Below, one piece after another: positions 26,402-34,109 of a stretch of DNA of 49,738 nucleotides. Location: positions 1 to 49,738 of the forward strand of contig JAFGQR010000065.1 in assembly GCA_016935555.1 (NCBI GenBank), written 5' to 3'. Position numbers and translations under genes: made by a program. The number at the start of each line of letters is the position of its first letter. The first letter of the stretch is position 1. The notes under the pieces were generated by a model. That model ran no database searches, had not been told where the DNA came from, and saw only the letters and a program-made list of their open reading frames with translations. The stretch is from Verrucomicrobiota bacterium. GTDB lineage: Bacteria > Verrucomicrobiota > Verrucomicrobiia > Limisphaerales > JAFGQR01.

Positions 26402-27247
26402 TCAGATGTCTTCGCCGAGTTTTTTGATTTGCTCGTAGGTGAACACGGGGCCGTCGACGCAGACGTAGGCGACGCCGATGCAGCAATGGCCGCATTTGCC
26501 GACGCCGCATTTCATGTAGCGTTCGAGGGTGGAGACGATGCAGGCTTCGGGGAGGCCCATGGCGAGGAGGTCTTTGATGACGAACCGGAACATGACGGGG
26601 GGGCCGCACACGAAGGCGATGGTGTTGGCGACGGGCAGTTGGACGCCCGGGCGCTCGAAGAGGCTGCCGACGACGCCGACGTGGCCGGACCAGTCGGGGC
26701 CGGCGCGATCGACGGTGAGGTGGCATTCGACGCCGGCGGATTGTTCCCACTGGCGGAGGGTGTCGCGGTACATGAGTTCGCGCGGGGTGCGGGCGCCGTA
26801 GAAGACCTGGAGGCTGGCGAACTGGTCGCGGTGGGCGAGGGCGTAAACGATGCAGGAGCGGAGCGGGATGAGGCCGATGCCGCCGGCGACGAACACGAGG
26901 TTTTTGCCGGCGTATTGGTTCATGGGGAAGCCGTTGCCGTAGGGGCCGCGGACGGCGAAGCGCTCGCCGGGCTGGAGCTGGTGGAGGGCGGCGGTGCAGC
27001 TGCCGACGTTGCGCACGGTGAAGAAGGTGTCGTGTTCGGTGGGGCTGGGCGGGAGGGAGGCGGGGAACTCGCCGGCGCCGAAGAGGGAGACCTGGGCGAA
27101 CTGGCCGGGTCGGAACCGGCGGAAGGCTTTCTGCTCGTCCGGGTTTTCGAAGTGCCAGTAGAAGGTCTTGACCTCGGCGATCTCGTCCACGACGCGGTCG
27201 AGGACGGCGAGTTTCGGGAGGTAGACGTTGTCGGAGGCGGCGCTCAT
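26402..27247 (-). CDS. sulfhydrogenase gamma-like FAD/NAD(P)-binding subunit
   Basis: This 281-residue ferredoxin-reductase-like protein is of the HydG/ShyC/AsrB type. It has an FAD domain (RPGQFAQVSLFG and AVRGPYGNGFP) and an NAD(P) domain (LVFVAGGIGLIPLRS, VFYGARTP, FVCGPPVMF). A C-terminal [2Fe-2S] site has cysteines 247, 252, 255 and 263 (CGVGKCGHC). In group 3b hydrogenases and anaerobic sulfite reductases this subunit exchanges electrons with NAD(P)H. Here it sits in a group 4 hydrogenase operon, with an ATGA overlap to the beta subunit. Confidence 0.92.
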   Translation of the reverse strand: MSAASDNVYLPKLAVLDRVVDEIAEVKTFYWHFENPDEQKAFRRFRPGQFAQVSLFGAGEFPASLPPSPTEHDTFFTVRNVGSCTAALHQLQPGERFAVRGPYGNGFPMNQYAGKNLVFVAGGIGLIPLRSCIVYALAHRDQFASLQVFYGARTPRELMYRDTLRQWEQSAGVECHLTVDRAGPDWSGHVGVVGSLFERPGVQLPVANTIAFVCGPPVMFRFVIKDLLAMGLPEACIVSTLERYMKCGVGKCGHCCIGVAYVCVDGPVFTYEQIKKLGEDI

Positions 27248-28338
27248 GGCGTTTGTGCCGCGGGCGGCAGTTTCTCCACGGGGGCGGTGGCGCGGCGGAT
27301 CATTTCGACGACGCTTGGCATGCCGATGTCGCCGTGGCAGACGGCGACGCAGCGGCCGCAGCCCATGCAGGCCATGGAGAGTTCGCGTTGGATGAAGTAA
27401 TGGGCCAGCTTGCGGAAGAACCGGCGGTTGCGGCGGTCATGGACGGCCCGGCGCGGGTTGTGTCCGCCGGCCATGCGGGTGAACCCGCCCAGGGCGCACG
27501 CGTCCCACATGCGGACCCGTTCGATGTCGTCGGGGCCGGTGTGGCGGTCGGTGACGGTGAAGCAGGTGCAGGCGGGGCACACGTAGGTGCAGCCGCCGCA
27601 CTCGAGGCAGCGGTTGCCGATGGCCTCCCAGGTTTTCTCGAGGATGCTGTCTTGGGAGACATAGCGGACCGTGGCGGGGAACCAACTGGTGGTGGTTTTG
27701 AACTGTTTGCGCACCTCGGTGAGGATCTGGCGGCGCTTCTCGAGGTGTGCCGGCGTGGCCTTGCGGAACATCGGGTCGTCGATAAACGCCTCCCCCGCCG
27801 CCGAGCCCGCGACCACCATGAACTCGTCTCCGAGGTCCATGAGCTGCAGGTCGAAATGGTCCCGGGCCGCCGGCCCGGTGTCAGCGCACACGCAAAAACA
27901 CGCGTCGTCGATGTCCCGTTCCGGGTCGGTGCAGACCACGTTGACGAGGAAGAGGTTCTTGCGGCGTTTCTCGTAATAGACGTCCCGGAACTCGCGGCCC
28001 AGGTAGAAGCGGTCGAGGTGGTAGACGCCCGCCACGTCGCAGGACCGGATGCCGAAGATGGCGCGTTGGGTGTGGTCGCAGGTGGGTTCGATGTCGTAGG
28101 TGCCGTCGTGGCGGTGGATCCTGAGCAGCCGCTCGATGTGGGGCAGGACGAACCGCTTGGGCGGGTAATACGGATTGGGCAGGTGAATCTGGATGCGGTC
28201 GCGGTTCGCGTCGGTGACCGGCTCGAAAAACGTGTCGCGCCCGCGTCCGAGGAAGGGCGCGATCACCTCGTAGCCCGAGGATCGGAGGCGGTCCACGATG
28301 CTCAGCACGCGGGCGGGCTCGAGGATTCGGGCTTTCAT
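27244..28338 (-). CDS. sulfhydrogenase beta-like iron-sulfur subunit
   Basis: This 364-residue protein matches the HydB/ShyB/AsrA family, the cluster-bearing partner of the gamma diaphorase. Two ferredoxin-like motifs are visible: CLECGGCTYVCPACTC near residue 250, and CMGCGRCVAVCHGDI near residue 330. FGIRSCDVAGVYHLDRFYLG is a family block. The start at 28338 (MKARILEPARVLS) overlaps the upstream stop as ATGA. It should pass electrons between the flavin subunit and either the FdhF-like protein or the hydrogenase ferredoxins. Confidence 0.92.
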   Translation of the reverse strand: MKARILEPARVLSIVDRLRSSGYEVIAPFLGRGRDTFFEPVTDANRDRIQIHLPNPYYPPKRFVLPHIERLLRIHRHDGTYDIEPTCDHTQRAIFGIRSCDVAGVYHLDRFYLGREFRDVYYEKRRKNLFLVNVVCTDPERDIDDACFCVCADTGPAARDHFDLQLMDLGDEFMVVAGSAAGEAFIDDPMFRKATPAHLEKRRQILTEVRKQFKTTTSWFPATVRYVSQDSILEKTWEAIGNRCLECGGCTYVCPACTCFTVTDRHTGPDDIERVRMWDACALGGFTRMAGGHNPRRAVHDRRNRRFFRKLAHYFIQRELSMACMGCGRCVAVCHGDIGMPSVVEMIRRATAPVEKLPPAAQTP

Positions 28339-30362
28339 GTGACGACCTTTTCGAGGCAGACGTTGACGAAGCGGGAGCCGTTGCCGGCCTGGCCCCGGAC
28401 CTGTTTCTCGACCTCGCGCACAAAGTAGGGCACGAAGATGGTGCCGGGCTTGACCTCGGGCGTGACCCGGGCTGCCGCGACGGCCGAGCCTGTCGCCGCC
28501 CGCAGCCGGATGCGTTCGCCGTCGCGGATTTTGAAGCGTTGGGCGTCGTCGGTATTGATTTCGACGAAGCCCTGGGGGTAATCGAGCAGGAGCATGCGGT
28601 ATTCGCGTTTGAGGGTCTCGCTGTGCTGGATGAGCACGTTTTGATGCCAGTAGTACAGCGAATGCCCGAACACGAGCACCAGGGGATAGTCCGCCGGCGG
28701 GCGTGGGGGGTCCGGGGGGCGGCGGACGGGCGCGAAGAGGAAGGGGCGGTTGTGATCGGGGGCGGCGAAGAGGAAGCGGGTGCCGAGCGGCTGGTCTTTG
28801 GTGCAGGGCCACTGGCGTCCGTATTCGCGGCTGAGGTTTTCGTAGTTGGCGCCGCTGTAGAAGGGCACCACGGTGCCGATCTCGTCCATGACGTCCGCGG
28901 CCGTCTCGTAGCGCCACGGGGCGCCCATGGCCCGTCCGAGCTGGGCCAGCTGCCGCCAGGCCGGCCTGGGTCCCGGGGGCGGGTCGATCGCCTGGGTGGC
29001 CAGCTGGATGCGGCGGTCGGTGCTGGTGAAGGAGACGGTTTCCTCGCCGAAGGCGGTGGTGGGCAGGATGAGGTGGGCGTGGCGGGCGGTGTCGGTTTGA
29101 AAGAGGTGCTGCACCACGACCAGGTCGAGTTCCTCGAACCGGCGCGCCGCGTCGCCGAAGACGGCCGTGTTGATCGGGTCGTAGCGGCACAGCCACAAGG
29201 CGCGGATCCGGCCGCCGTGCCGGTCATCGAGGACGCTGCGGGCGCTGCAGCCGGGCTGGGCGGGGAGCCGGCAGCCCCAGGCGGCCTCGAGCCGGGCCCG
29301 GGCGCGGGCATCGGCCACGGGCGCGTAGCCGGGCAGGCGGTCGGGCAGCATGCCCATGTCGCAGACGCCTTGGAGGTTGTTTTGTTCGGTCAGCGCGTAG
29401 AGGCCGGCTCCTTCCTTGCCCAGGTTGCCTGTCAGGAGCGTCAGGTTCACCATCGCCTGGATGCTCTCCACGTCGCGCGCCTCGGTGCCCGTCGAATACA
29501 GGATGGCCGCCGCCCCGGCCCGGGCATAGGCCAGGGCCGCCTGTTCAATGGCCTCGGCCGGCACGCCGCAGACCTCGGCGACACGCAGCAGGTCATAATC
29601 GGCGACGCTGGCCAGAAACGCGTTGGCGTCGCGGCATCGGGCGCGCAGGAAGGGCCAGTTGGTGAGGCCCCAGTCGACGATGAGCTTGGCGATGGCGCCG
29701 TAGAGGAACACTTCGGTGCCGGGCTTGAGCTGCAGAAAACAGTCGGCGGACTCGGCGAGCCGGTGGCGGCGGGTGTCGACGACGATGAGCTTGGCGCCGG
29801 CGAGTTTGGCGCGGAGGACCCAGCCGCCGATGGTGGGGAGCTGGCGGGCGAGATCGACGCCGTCCACGACGATCGCCCCGCTTCGGCCGAGTTCGCCGAT
29901 GGCGTTGGTGGTGGCGGGGATGCCGAGCATGGTTTGGAGCACGTGGATGCTGTTGTTGCAATACACGCCAGTGCCGTGGTCGACGTTGTTCGTGCCCACC
30001 ACGGCGCGCGCCAGCTTCTGCAACAGATACGTCTCCTCGTTCGAGCACCGCGGCGAGTTCAGGAATGCCACCGCCTCCGGCCCGTGCCGGTCGCGGATCT
30101 CGGCGAGTTTCGCCCCGACAAACGCGTAGGCCTCATCCCAACTGATCTCCTCGAACCCTCCATTCCGGCGCAGCTGGGGCAGTTTGAGGCGGTCGGGCGA
30201 GCTGGCCACCTCGTGCACATTCCAACCGCGCACGCAGATTTTTCCCTGATTGGTGGGATGGGACATGCTGGGGTAGACGCCTGCGATGCGGCCGCCGGAG
30301 GTTTCGAGGTAAAGGCCGCAGCCGACGCCGCAGAAGGTGCACGTGGTCAGTTGATGTGCCAT
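28335..30362 (-). CDS. FdhF-like molybdopterin oxidoreductase lacking the formate dehydrogenase triad
   Basis: This 675-residue member of the bis-MGD oxidoreductase family is closest in layout to FdhF. The N-terminal [4Fe-4S] motif is intact (CTFCGVGC, then ICVRG). Aligned without gaps to E. coli FdhF around GTNNVD, the Sec140 position is Tyr134 and His141 is Cys135. Around QNNLQGVCDMG, Arg333 is Thr325. A Cys occurs one position late, in VYCNNS. The nucleotides at 29958-29963 and 29388-29390 confirm these residues. Formate oxidation is therefore unlikely, and the substrate or role is unknown. It is the first gene of the cluster; ATG 30362 gives MAHQLTTCTFCG. Confidence 0.88.
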   Translation of the reverse strand: MAHQLTTCTFCGVGCGLYLETSGGRIAGVYPSMSHPTNQGKICVRGWNVHEVASSPDRLKLPQLRRNGGFEEISWDEAYAFVGAKLAEIRDRHGPEAVAFLNSPRCSNEETYLLQKLARAVVGTNNVDHGTGVYCNNSIHVLQTMLGIPATTNAIGELGRSGAIVVDGVDLARQLPTIGGWVLRAKLAGAKLIVVDTRRHRLAESADCFLQLKPGTEVFLYGAIAKLIVDWGLTNWPFLRARCRDANAFLASVADYDLLRVAEVCGVPAEAIEQAALAYARAGAAAILYSTGTEARDVESIQAMVNLTLLTGNLGKEGAGLYALTEQNNLQGVCDMGMLPDRLPGYAPVADARARARLEAAWGCRLPAQPGCSARSVLDDRHGGRIRALWLCRYDPINTAVFGDAARRFEELDLVVVQHLFQTDTARHAHLILPTTAFGEETVSFTSTDRRIQLATQAIDPPPGPRPAWRQLAQLGRAMGAPWRYETAADVMDEIGTVVPFYSGANYENLSREYGRQWPCTKDQPLGTRFLFAAPDHNRPFLFAPVRRPPDPPRPPADYPLVLVFGHSLYYWHQNVLIQHSETLKREYRMLLLDYPQGFVEINTDDAQRFKIRDGERIRLRAATGSAVAAARVTPEVKPGTIFVPYFVREVEKQVRGQAGNGSRFVNVCLEKVVT

Positions 30363-30642
30363 GGGGGCTGCCCAAAGACGACCGGATTCTGCCGGTCCCA
30401 GGCAGCGGCGCATCCCACGCCGGGTGTGCCCGGAGCGTCCGCTGTTCGCGGCTGTTGTTCAAGCGCTTTCACGAATCGCTTCCACTAAACCTCAGCGGCA
30501 TCATTCAATGAAATCATGGGCGCCCCGGCTAGTCGTCGTTTGGTTTTTCATGAACTTATTTTGCGGAACACCCCGGATTGGGCAGGTCTCGGGGTTGCGG
30601 CGCGCGCCTGCTCCGGGCCGGTGAGCCTGGGTTGGGAAGGCG

Positions 30643-30684
30643 GTGGGGGTTGGGCGTGGGACGGGGTGGGAGGCGCGGGGGGCG
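30643..30684 (+). repeat. G-quadruplex-type G-run cluster
   Basis: GGGGG-TT-GGG-CGT-GGG-AC-GGGG-T-GGG is followed by further G-runs to 30684. At least four runs of three or more G have loops of one to three bases, the classical quadruplex pattern. It lies about 190 bases upstream of the porin start. Confidence 0.55.
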
Positions 30685-30742
30685 GGTTGTTGAGGACGAT
30701 TGGCCAATAAGGAGTTTCGCAAGTGAAACATGAAAAAACTTG

Positions 30743-30771
30743 TTGTCAACGGCGGGGGATTTTCCTATGAA
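30743..30771 (+). promoter_or_regulatory. candidate sigma70-type promoter for the porin
   Basis: TTGTCA (-35-like) is separated by 17 bases from TATGAA (-10-like), about 95 bases upstream of the Shine-Dalgarno. The region is AT-richer than its surroundings. It was judged by eye only. Confidence 0.35.
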
Positions 30772-30859
30772 TCGCGGCAAGGCACCGTTTTGGTGTGCGG
30801 GCAAGACTGGATTTTGCCTATGGAAATTGCGTGACAACGAAATATCAACACTCGTTCGC

Positions 30860-30865
30860 AGGAGG
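30860..30865 (+). promoter_or_regulatory. strong ribosome binding site of the porin gene
   Basis: AGGAGG sits 9 bases before the ATG at 30875. It is the only full consensus Shine-Dalgarno I noted before a gene in this window, and it fixes the porin start against the upstream in-frame ATG at 30740. Confidence 0.9.
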
Positions 30866-30874
30866 AACTGTTTA

Positions 30875-32098
30875 ATGATTAAAGTCAACAAATGGACTGT
30901 GGGGCTGGCGGCCGTCGGGTTGGTCAGTCTCCCCGCAACAGCGCTGGCCGAGGAGGAATTGAGTCCAGTCCAAACGGCGCTGGATTCAACGGTCATCAGC
31001 GGCTACGTGAACACGTCCGCGCAATGGGACTTCGGCACGGGCAACTATGGTGCTCCGCGGTATGCCTTCAACAACAACAAACAGGACGGCTTCAACCTGA
31101 ACGCGGTCAAGTTGACCATCGAGCGTCCTTTCACCGAGACCCAATGGGCCGCCGGTTACAAGGTCGACCTCATGTTCGGACCCGACGCGGATGCGATTGG
31201 GACGACGTTGGGCGGGGACGGCACCGACAATTTTGCGGTGCGCCAGGCTTATGTCGAGCTGCGGACCCCGGTGGGCAACGGGTTGGACTTCAAAATGGGC
31301 GTATTCGACGGCATCTTGGGTTATGAGAGCACCGATGCGGGCAGCAATGCCAACATGACCCGCTCTTGGGGATACACCATCGAACCGGTGGCCCACACCG
31401 GCTTGCTTGGCTCCTACGAGTTCAACAAGGTCATCAAAGCCTCCGTGGGCGTCGCCAACACCATGGGCGCGTGCATCAACGAGCGGGCATGGCCTGACAA
31501 ATCCGAGACCTTCAAGACCTACATGGGATCCCTGACCCTGACCGCCCCCGACAGCATGGGGTTCATGGCGGGCTCCCGGCTGTATGCGGCGATTGTCAAC
31601 GGGTATGACAGCATTGCGGGTCTGCCCGGCGGGCAGGCCGGCTTGAACTCCACGCACTACTACGTGGGGGGCACGCTGGCCACACCGGTCGAAGGCTTCC
31701 AGCTCGGCGGCGCTTTTGATTATGGCGATTGGCATGATGACGATGGATCCGTCGGTCATGCCTGGGCACTGGCGGGTTACCTGAGCTACCAGATGACGGA
31801 AAAACTCAGCGCCCATGCACGCGTCGAATACTTCTCCGCGTCCGACAGCGTCGTCGACCTCATGAGCAGCCCGCAGCCTCTGGCGCCCGCCTTTGATTCG
31901 CCGGAGGGCATTGCCAAAAACATCTTCTCCACCACGGCCACCCTCCAATACGACCTCTGGAAAAATGTCATGACCCGGCTGGAATTCCGCTGGGATCACG
32001 CCGGAGGCAGCGGCGAGCCGTTTGGCGGCACCGACGCGGACGGCGGCGGCAAGGACAACAACTACATGCTGGCCGCAAACGTCATCTACAAGTTCTAA
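30875..32098 (+). CDS. outer-membrane beta-barrel porin (BBP2-like)
   Basis: This 407-residue protein starts with a Sec signal peptide (MIKVNKWTVG and LAAVGLVSLPATALA), with a predicted cut after Ala25. The rest has alternating amphipathic strands with aromatic girdles and ends in Tyr-Lys-Phe, the outer-membrane insertion signature. It resembles the putative beta-barrel porin-2 family common in Verrucomicrobiota and Planctomycetota. It should let small solutes cross the outer membrane. It is monocistronic: candidate promoter, AGGAGG and a strong terminator bracket it, all signs of high expression. It is divergent from the hydrogenase operon. Confidence 0.85.
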   Translation: MIKVNKWTVGLAAVGLVSLPATALAEEELSPVQTALDSTVISGYVNTSAQWDFGTGNYGAPRYAFNNNKQDGFNLNAVKLTIERPFTETQWAAGYKVDLMFGPDADAIGTTLGGDGTDNFAVRQAYVELRTPVGNGLDFKMGVFDGILGYESTDAGSNANMTRSWGYTIEPVAHTGLLGSYEFNKVIKASVGVANTMGACINERAWPDKSETFKTYMGSLTLTAPDSMGFMAGSRLYAAIVNGYDSIAGLPGGQAGLNSTHYYVGGTLATPVEGFQLGGAFDYGDWHDDDGSVGHAWALAGYLSYQMTEKLSAHARVEYFSASDSVVDLMSSPQPLAPAFDSPEGIAKNIFSTTATLQYDLWKNVMTRLEFRWDHAGGSGEPFGGTDADGGGKDNNYMLAANVIYKF

Positions 32099-32117
32099 GC
32101 GTCTCCGGACGCCTCCC

Positions 32118-32149
32118 AGCCCTCCCGAACCCAACGGGAGGGCTTTTTT
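32118..32149 (+). terminator. rho-independent terminator of the porin gene
   Basis: AGCCCTCCCG and CGGGAGGGCT form a perfect 10-base stem with a short AACCCAA-type loop, followed by TTTTTT. It begins 20 bases after the porin stop. It is the clearest intrinsic terminator in the window. Confidence 0.95.
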
Positions 32150-32337
32150 GTCGGATTCGGCAGCGTCCACACCCCTCCATCACCGGGTGCGGACTGCGGA
32201 CTGCGGGGCGGTTCTGGCGGCCTGGACGCCCGCCATTTGTCGTCGGCCATGGGCAAGGCCGAAGGGTTGGCGCGGTGCGCGGCCTCCGTGCGTCGCGCCT
32301 CATAAGGGAGGGCAGCGTTCCCGCGGGCGCTCAGGCG

Positions 32338-32393
32338 CGGGCGGGGGTGGGAGGCGGGGAGGGGGTGGGGGGTGGGGCGGTGGGGGCGCCGGG
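32338..32393 (+). repeat. G-rich tract downstream of the hypothetical gene
   Basis: Repeated runs of three to six G with short spacers fill the end of the 244-bp gap between the porin terminator and the hypothetical gene at 32394. On the minus strand it is a C-rich 3' trailer of the aroB-linked operon. It has quadruplex potential. The rest of the gap shows nothing recognisable. Confidence 0.5.
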
Positions 32394-33002
32394 TTACGGT
32401 TGTTTGGGCGGGTGGCGGCGGGTTCTGAACAACTCGAGCTGGGGGCCGCGGAAGAACTCGTAATTCTTGAGGATCCGGATGATTTGGAGCAGGTCGGATT
32501 TCTGGTAATTGCGGTTGATGTCGATTTGTTCGATGAGGTCGGCGAGCATGGTGCGGAAGGGAATGACGGCATCGACGCCTTTGGCGCGGAGCATTTCGAT
32601 GCTTTGGCGGCGGGCCTCGTCGGTGCTGGGCAGGGCGGGCATGACGAGGAGTCGGGACAGGCGGGCGTCGCTGCCGAAGAGGCGGCTGGCCTGCTTGAAG
32701 ACGGAGGGTTCGAGGGCGCGGAAGATCTCCGGCGCGTTGGCGAGCACGCCCGGGCCGAAGGTGTCGGTGTGCCAGCCCTTGACGACGACGAGGGCGCGGG
32801 CGACGGCGTGCAGGTTGGCGGAGGCGAGCACGAACGGCAGGGGTTCCGGCCGGGGTTCAGCCAGCGGGTTGAGCACGAGGAAATCGATTTCGTCGTCGCC
32901 CGGGTCGCGTCGGGCGCGGGAGATGAATTTGCGTTGTTGTCGCACGAAGAACCCGTGGAGTTCGAAGTATTCGCGGACGATGGTTTCGCTGACGGCGGCC
33001 AC
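32394..33002 (-). CDS. hypothetical protein linked to aroB
   Basis: I do not recognise this 202-residue protein. It begins with GTG three bases after the aroB stop, so it is the last gene of an aminotransferase-aroB-hypothetical operon. REYFELHGFFVRQQRKF, then DDEIDFLVLNP, then VVVKGWH recall the strand order of PD-(D/E)xK nuclease-like folds, but the expected acidic residue before Lys is Val. If the resemblance is real, the active site is degenerate. The C-terminal half is mixed alpha/beta, with MLRAKGVDAVIPF and LLQIIRILKNYEFF. No signal peptide or membrane segment is seen. Confidence 0.7.
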   Translation of the reverse strand: MAAVSETIVREYFELHGFFVRQQRKFISRARRDPGDDEIDFLVLNPLAEPRPEPLPFVLASANLHAVARALVVVKGWHTDTFGPGVLANAPEIFRALEPSVFKQASRLFGSDARLSRLLVMPALPSTDEARRQSIEMLRAKGVDAVIPFRTMLADLIEQIDINRNYQKSDLLQIIRILKNYEFFRGPQLELFRTRRHPPKQP

Positions 33003-33005
33003 GGT

Positions 33006-34106
33006 TTAATGGGGGGTTGGGGGTTGGGTGAGGAGCGCCTTGAGGACGAGGTGGTCGGGCACGCGCTGGTCGCGGGCGGCGGCGCCGAGTTGGCGGGCGA
33101 GGACGAACCGGGCGGTGCCGCCGGAGACCTTTTTGTCGAGGCGCATGGCGGCGAGGAGTTGTTGTTGTTGGGTGGGCTTGAGCCGCACGCCGGTGGGCAG
33201 GCCGGCCCGTTCGAACAGGGCGGTGATGCGCCGGACGTCGGCGACGGAAAAGTCGAGGGTCCAGGCGGACAGCCAAGCGGCGGCGACCTGTCCGATGGCA
33301 ATGGCCTCGCCATGCAGGTAGGCGCCGTAACCGGCGGTGGCCTCGAGGGCATGCCCGATGGTGTGGCCGAAATTCAGGATCGCGCGCAGGCCGGTCTCGG
33401 TTTCGTCGCGGGCGACGACGCCGGCCTTGATTTCGCAGCAGCGCGCCACGACGGCGGCCAGGGTGGCCGGCTGCAGCGCCAGCAGCCTGGGCAGGTCGCG
33501 TTCGAGGCGCCGGAACAGGCGGGCGTCGGCGATGATGCCGTATTTGATGACCTCGGCCAGGCCGGCGCGGAACTCGCGTGGGGGGAGGGTGCGGAGGGTG
33601 TCGAGGTCGCACAGCACGAGCCGGGGCTGGTGGAAGGCGCCGACCAGGTTTTTGGCGGCGCCGAGGTTGACGCCGACCTTGCCGCCGACGGAGCTGTCGA
33701 CCTGGGCCAGGAGGGTGGTGGGCACCTGGACGAAAGGCACACCCCGCAGGTAAGTGGCGGCGACGAAACCCGCCAGGTCGCCCACGACGCCGCCGCCGAG
33801 CGCGACGATGAACGACTGGCGTTCGAGCCGGTGTTGGGCGAGCCGGTTGCAGCAGGCCTGGACGGTTGGCAGGCATTTGGCCGGCTCGCCGGCGGGCATG
33901 GTGATCAGCGCTGGCTCGAAGCCGGATTGTTGGAGGCTGTGGAGGGCGTTGCGGGCATGGAGGGGCAGGACGCGGCGGTCGGTGATCACCGCGCAGCGCC
34001 GGCCCAGGCCGAGGGCCGCGCAGCGCGCGCCGAGTTGCGGCAGGAGCCCCGGGCCAATCCAGATGGAGTAGCTGCGCTCGCCCAGGGGGACGTGGACCAC
34101 GCGCAT
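33006..34106 (-). CDS. aroB: 3-dehydroquinate synthase
   Basis: It closes DAHP to 3-dehydroquinate, the second step of the shikimate pathway, using NAD and zinc. The 366-residue product has the NAD-binding ALGGGVVGDLAGFVAATYLRG, the substrate loop PTTLLAQVDSSVGGKVGVN, AEVIKYGII, and the zinc ligands in NFGHTIGHALE and HGEAIAIG. It lies 3 bases after the aminotransferase gene and 3 before the hypothetical gene. Together with trpC it shows aromatic amino acid synthesis, though the genes are not clustered. Confidence 0.97.
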   Translation of the reverse strand: MRVVHVPLGERSYSIWIGPGLLPQLGARCAALGLGRRCAVITDRRVLPLHARNALHSLQQSGFEPALITMPAGEPAKCLPTVQACCNRLAQHRLERQSFIVALGGGVVGDLAGFVAATYLRGVPFVQVPTTLLAQVDSSVGGKVGVNLGAAKNLVGAFHQPRLVLCDLDTLRTLPPREFRAGLAEVIKYGIIADARLFRRLERDLPRLLALQPATLAAVVARCCEIKAGVVARDETETGLRAILNFGHTIGHALEATAGYGAYLHGEAIAIGQVAAAWLSAWTLDFSVADVRRITALFERAGLPTGVRLKPTQQQQLLAAMRLDKKVSGGTARFVLARQLGAAARDQRVPDHLVLKALLTQPPTPH

Positions 34107-34109
34107 GTG

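Larger units (their letters stand above)
30363..30874. other. 512-bp divergent control region between hydrogenase and porin
   Basis: This gap must carry the promoters of the minus-strand ten-gene hydrogenase operon and the plus-strand porin gene. A G-run cluster (30643-30684), a candidate sigma70-type promoter (30743-30771) and the porin ribosome binding site are listed separately. I could not find a convincing minus-strand promoter or a sigma54 (-24/-12) site. The porin-proximal half is clearly less GC-rich than the rest of the window. Confidence 0.6.

Noticed and set aside
23750..27400. Very long open frame (over 1,200 codons) on the plus strand, antisense to the hydrogenase antiporter, protease and gamma genes
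   Set aside because: It is low complexity (Gly, Glu, Ala, Asp rich), matches no family, and mirrors the codon bias of the well-recognised minus-strand genes. Such antisense frames are expected in GC-rich DNA.
28335..30362. Calling this gene a formate dehydrogenase
   Set aside because: Overall similarity supports the family, but the Sec/Cys, His and Arg positions are Tyr, Cys and Thr. Naming it fdhF would imply an activity that the sequence does not support.
30781..30794. GGCACCGTTTTGGT as a sigma54 -24/-12 promoter for the porin
   Set aside because: GG is present at the -24 position, but the -12 dinucleotide is GT rather than GC and the consensus around it is poor. rpoN elsewhere in the window is not enough to support the site.
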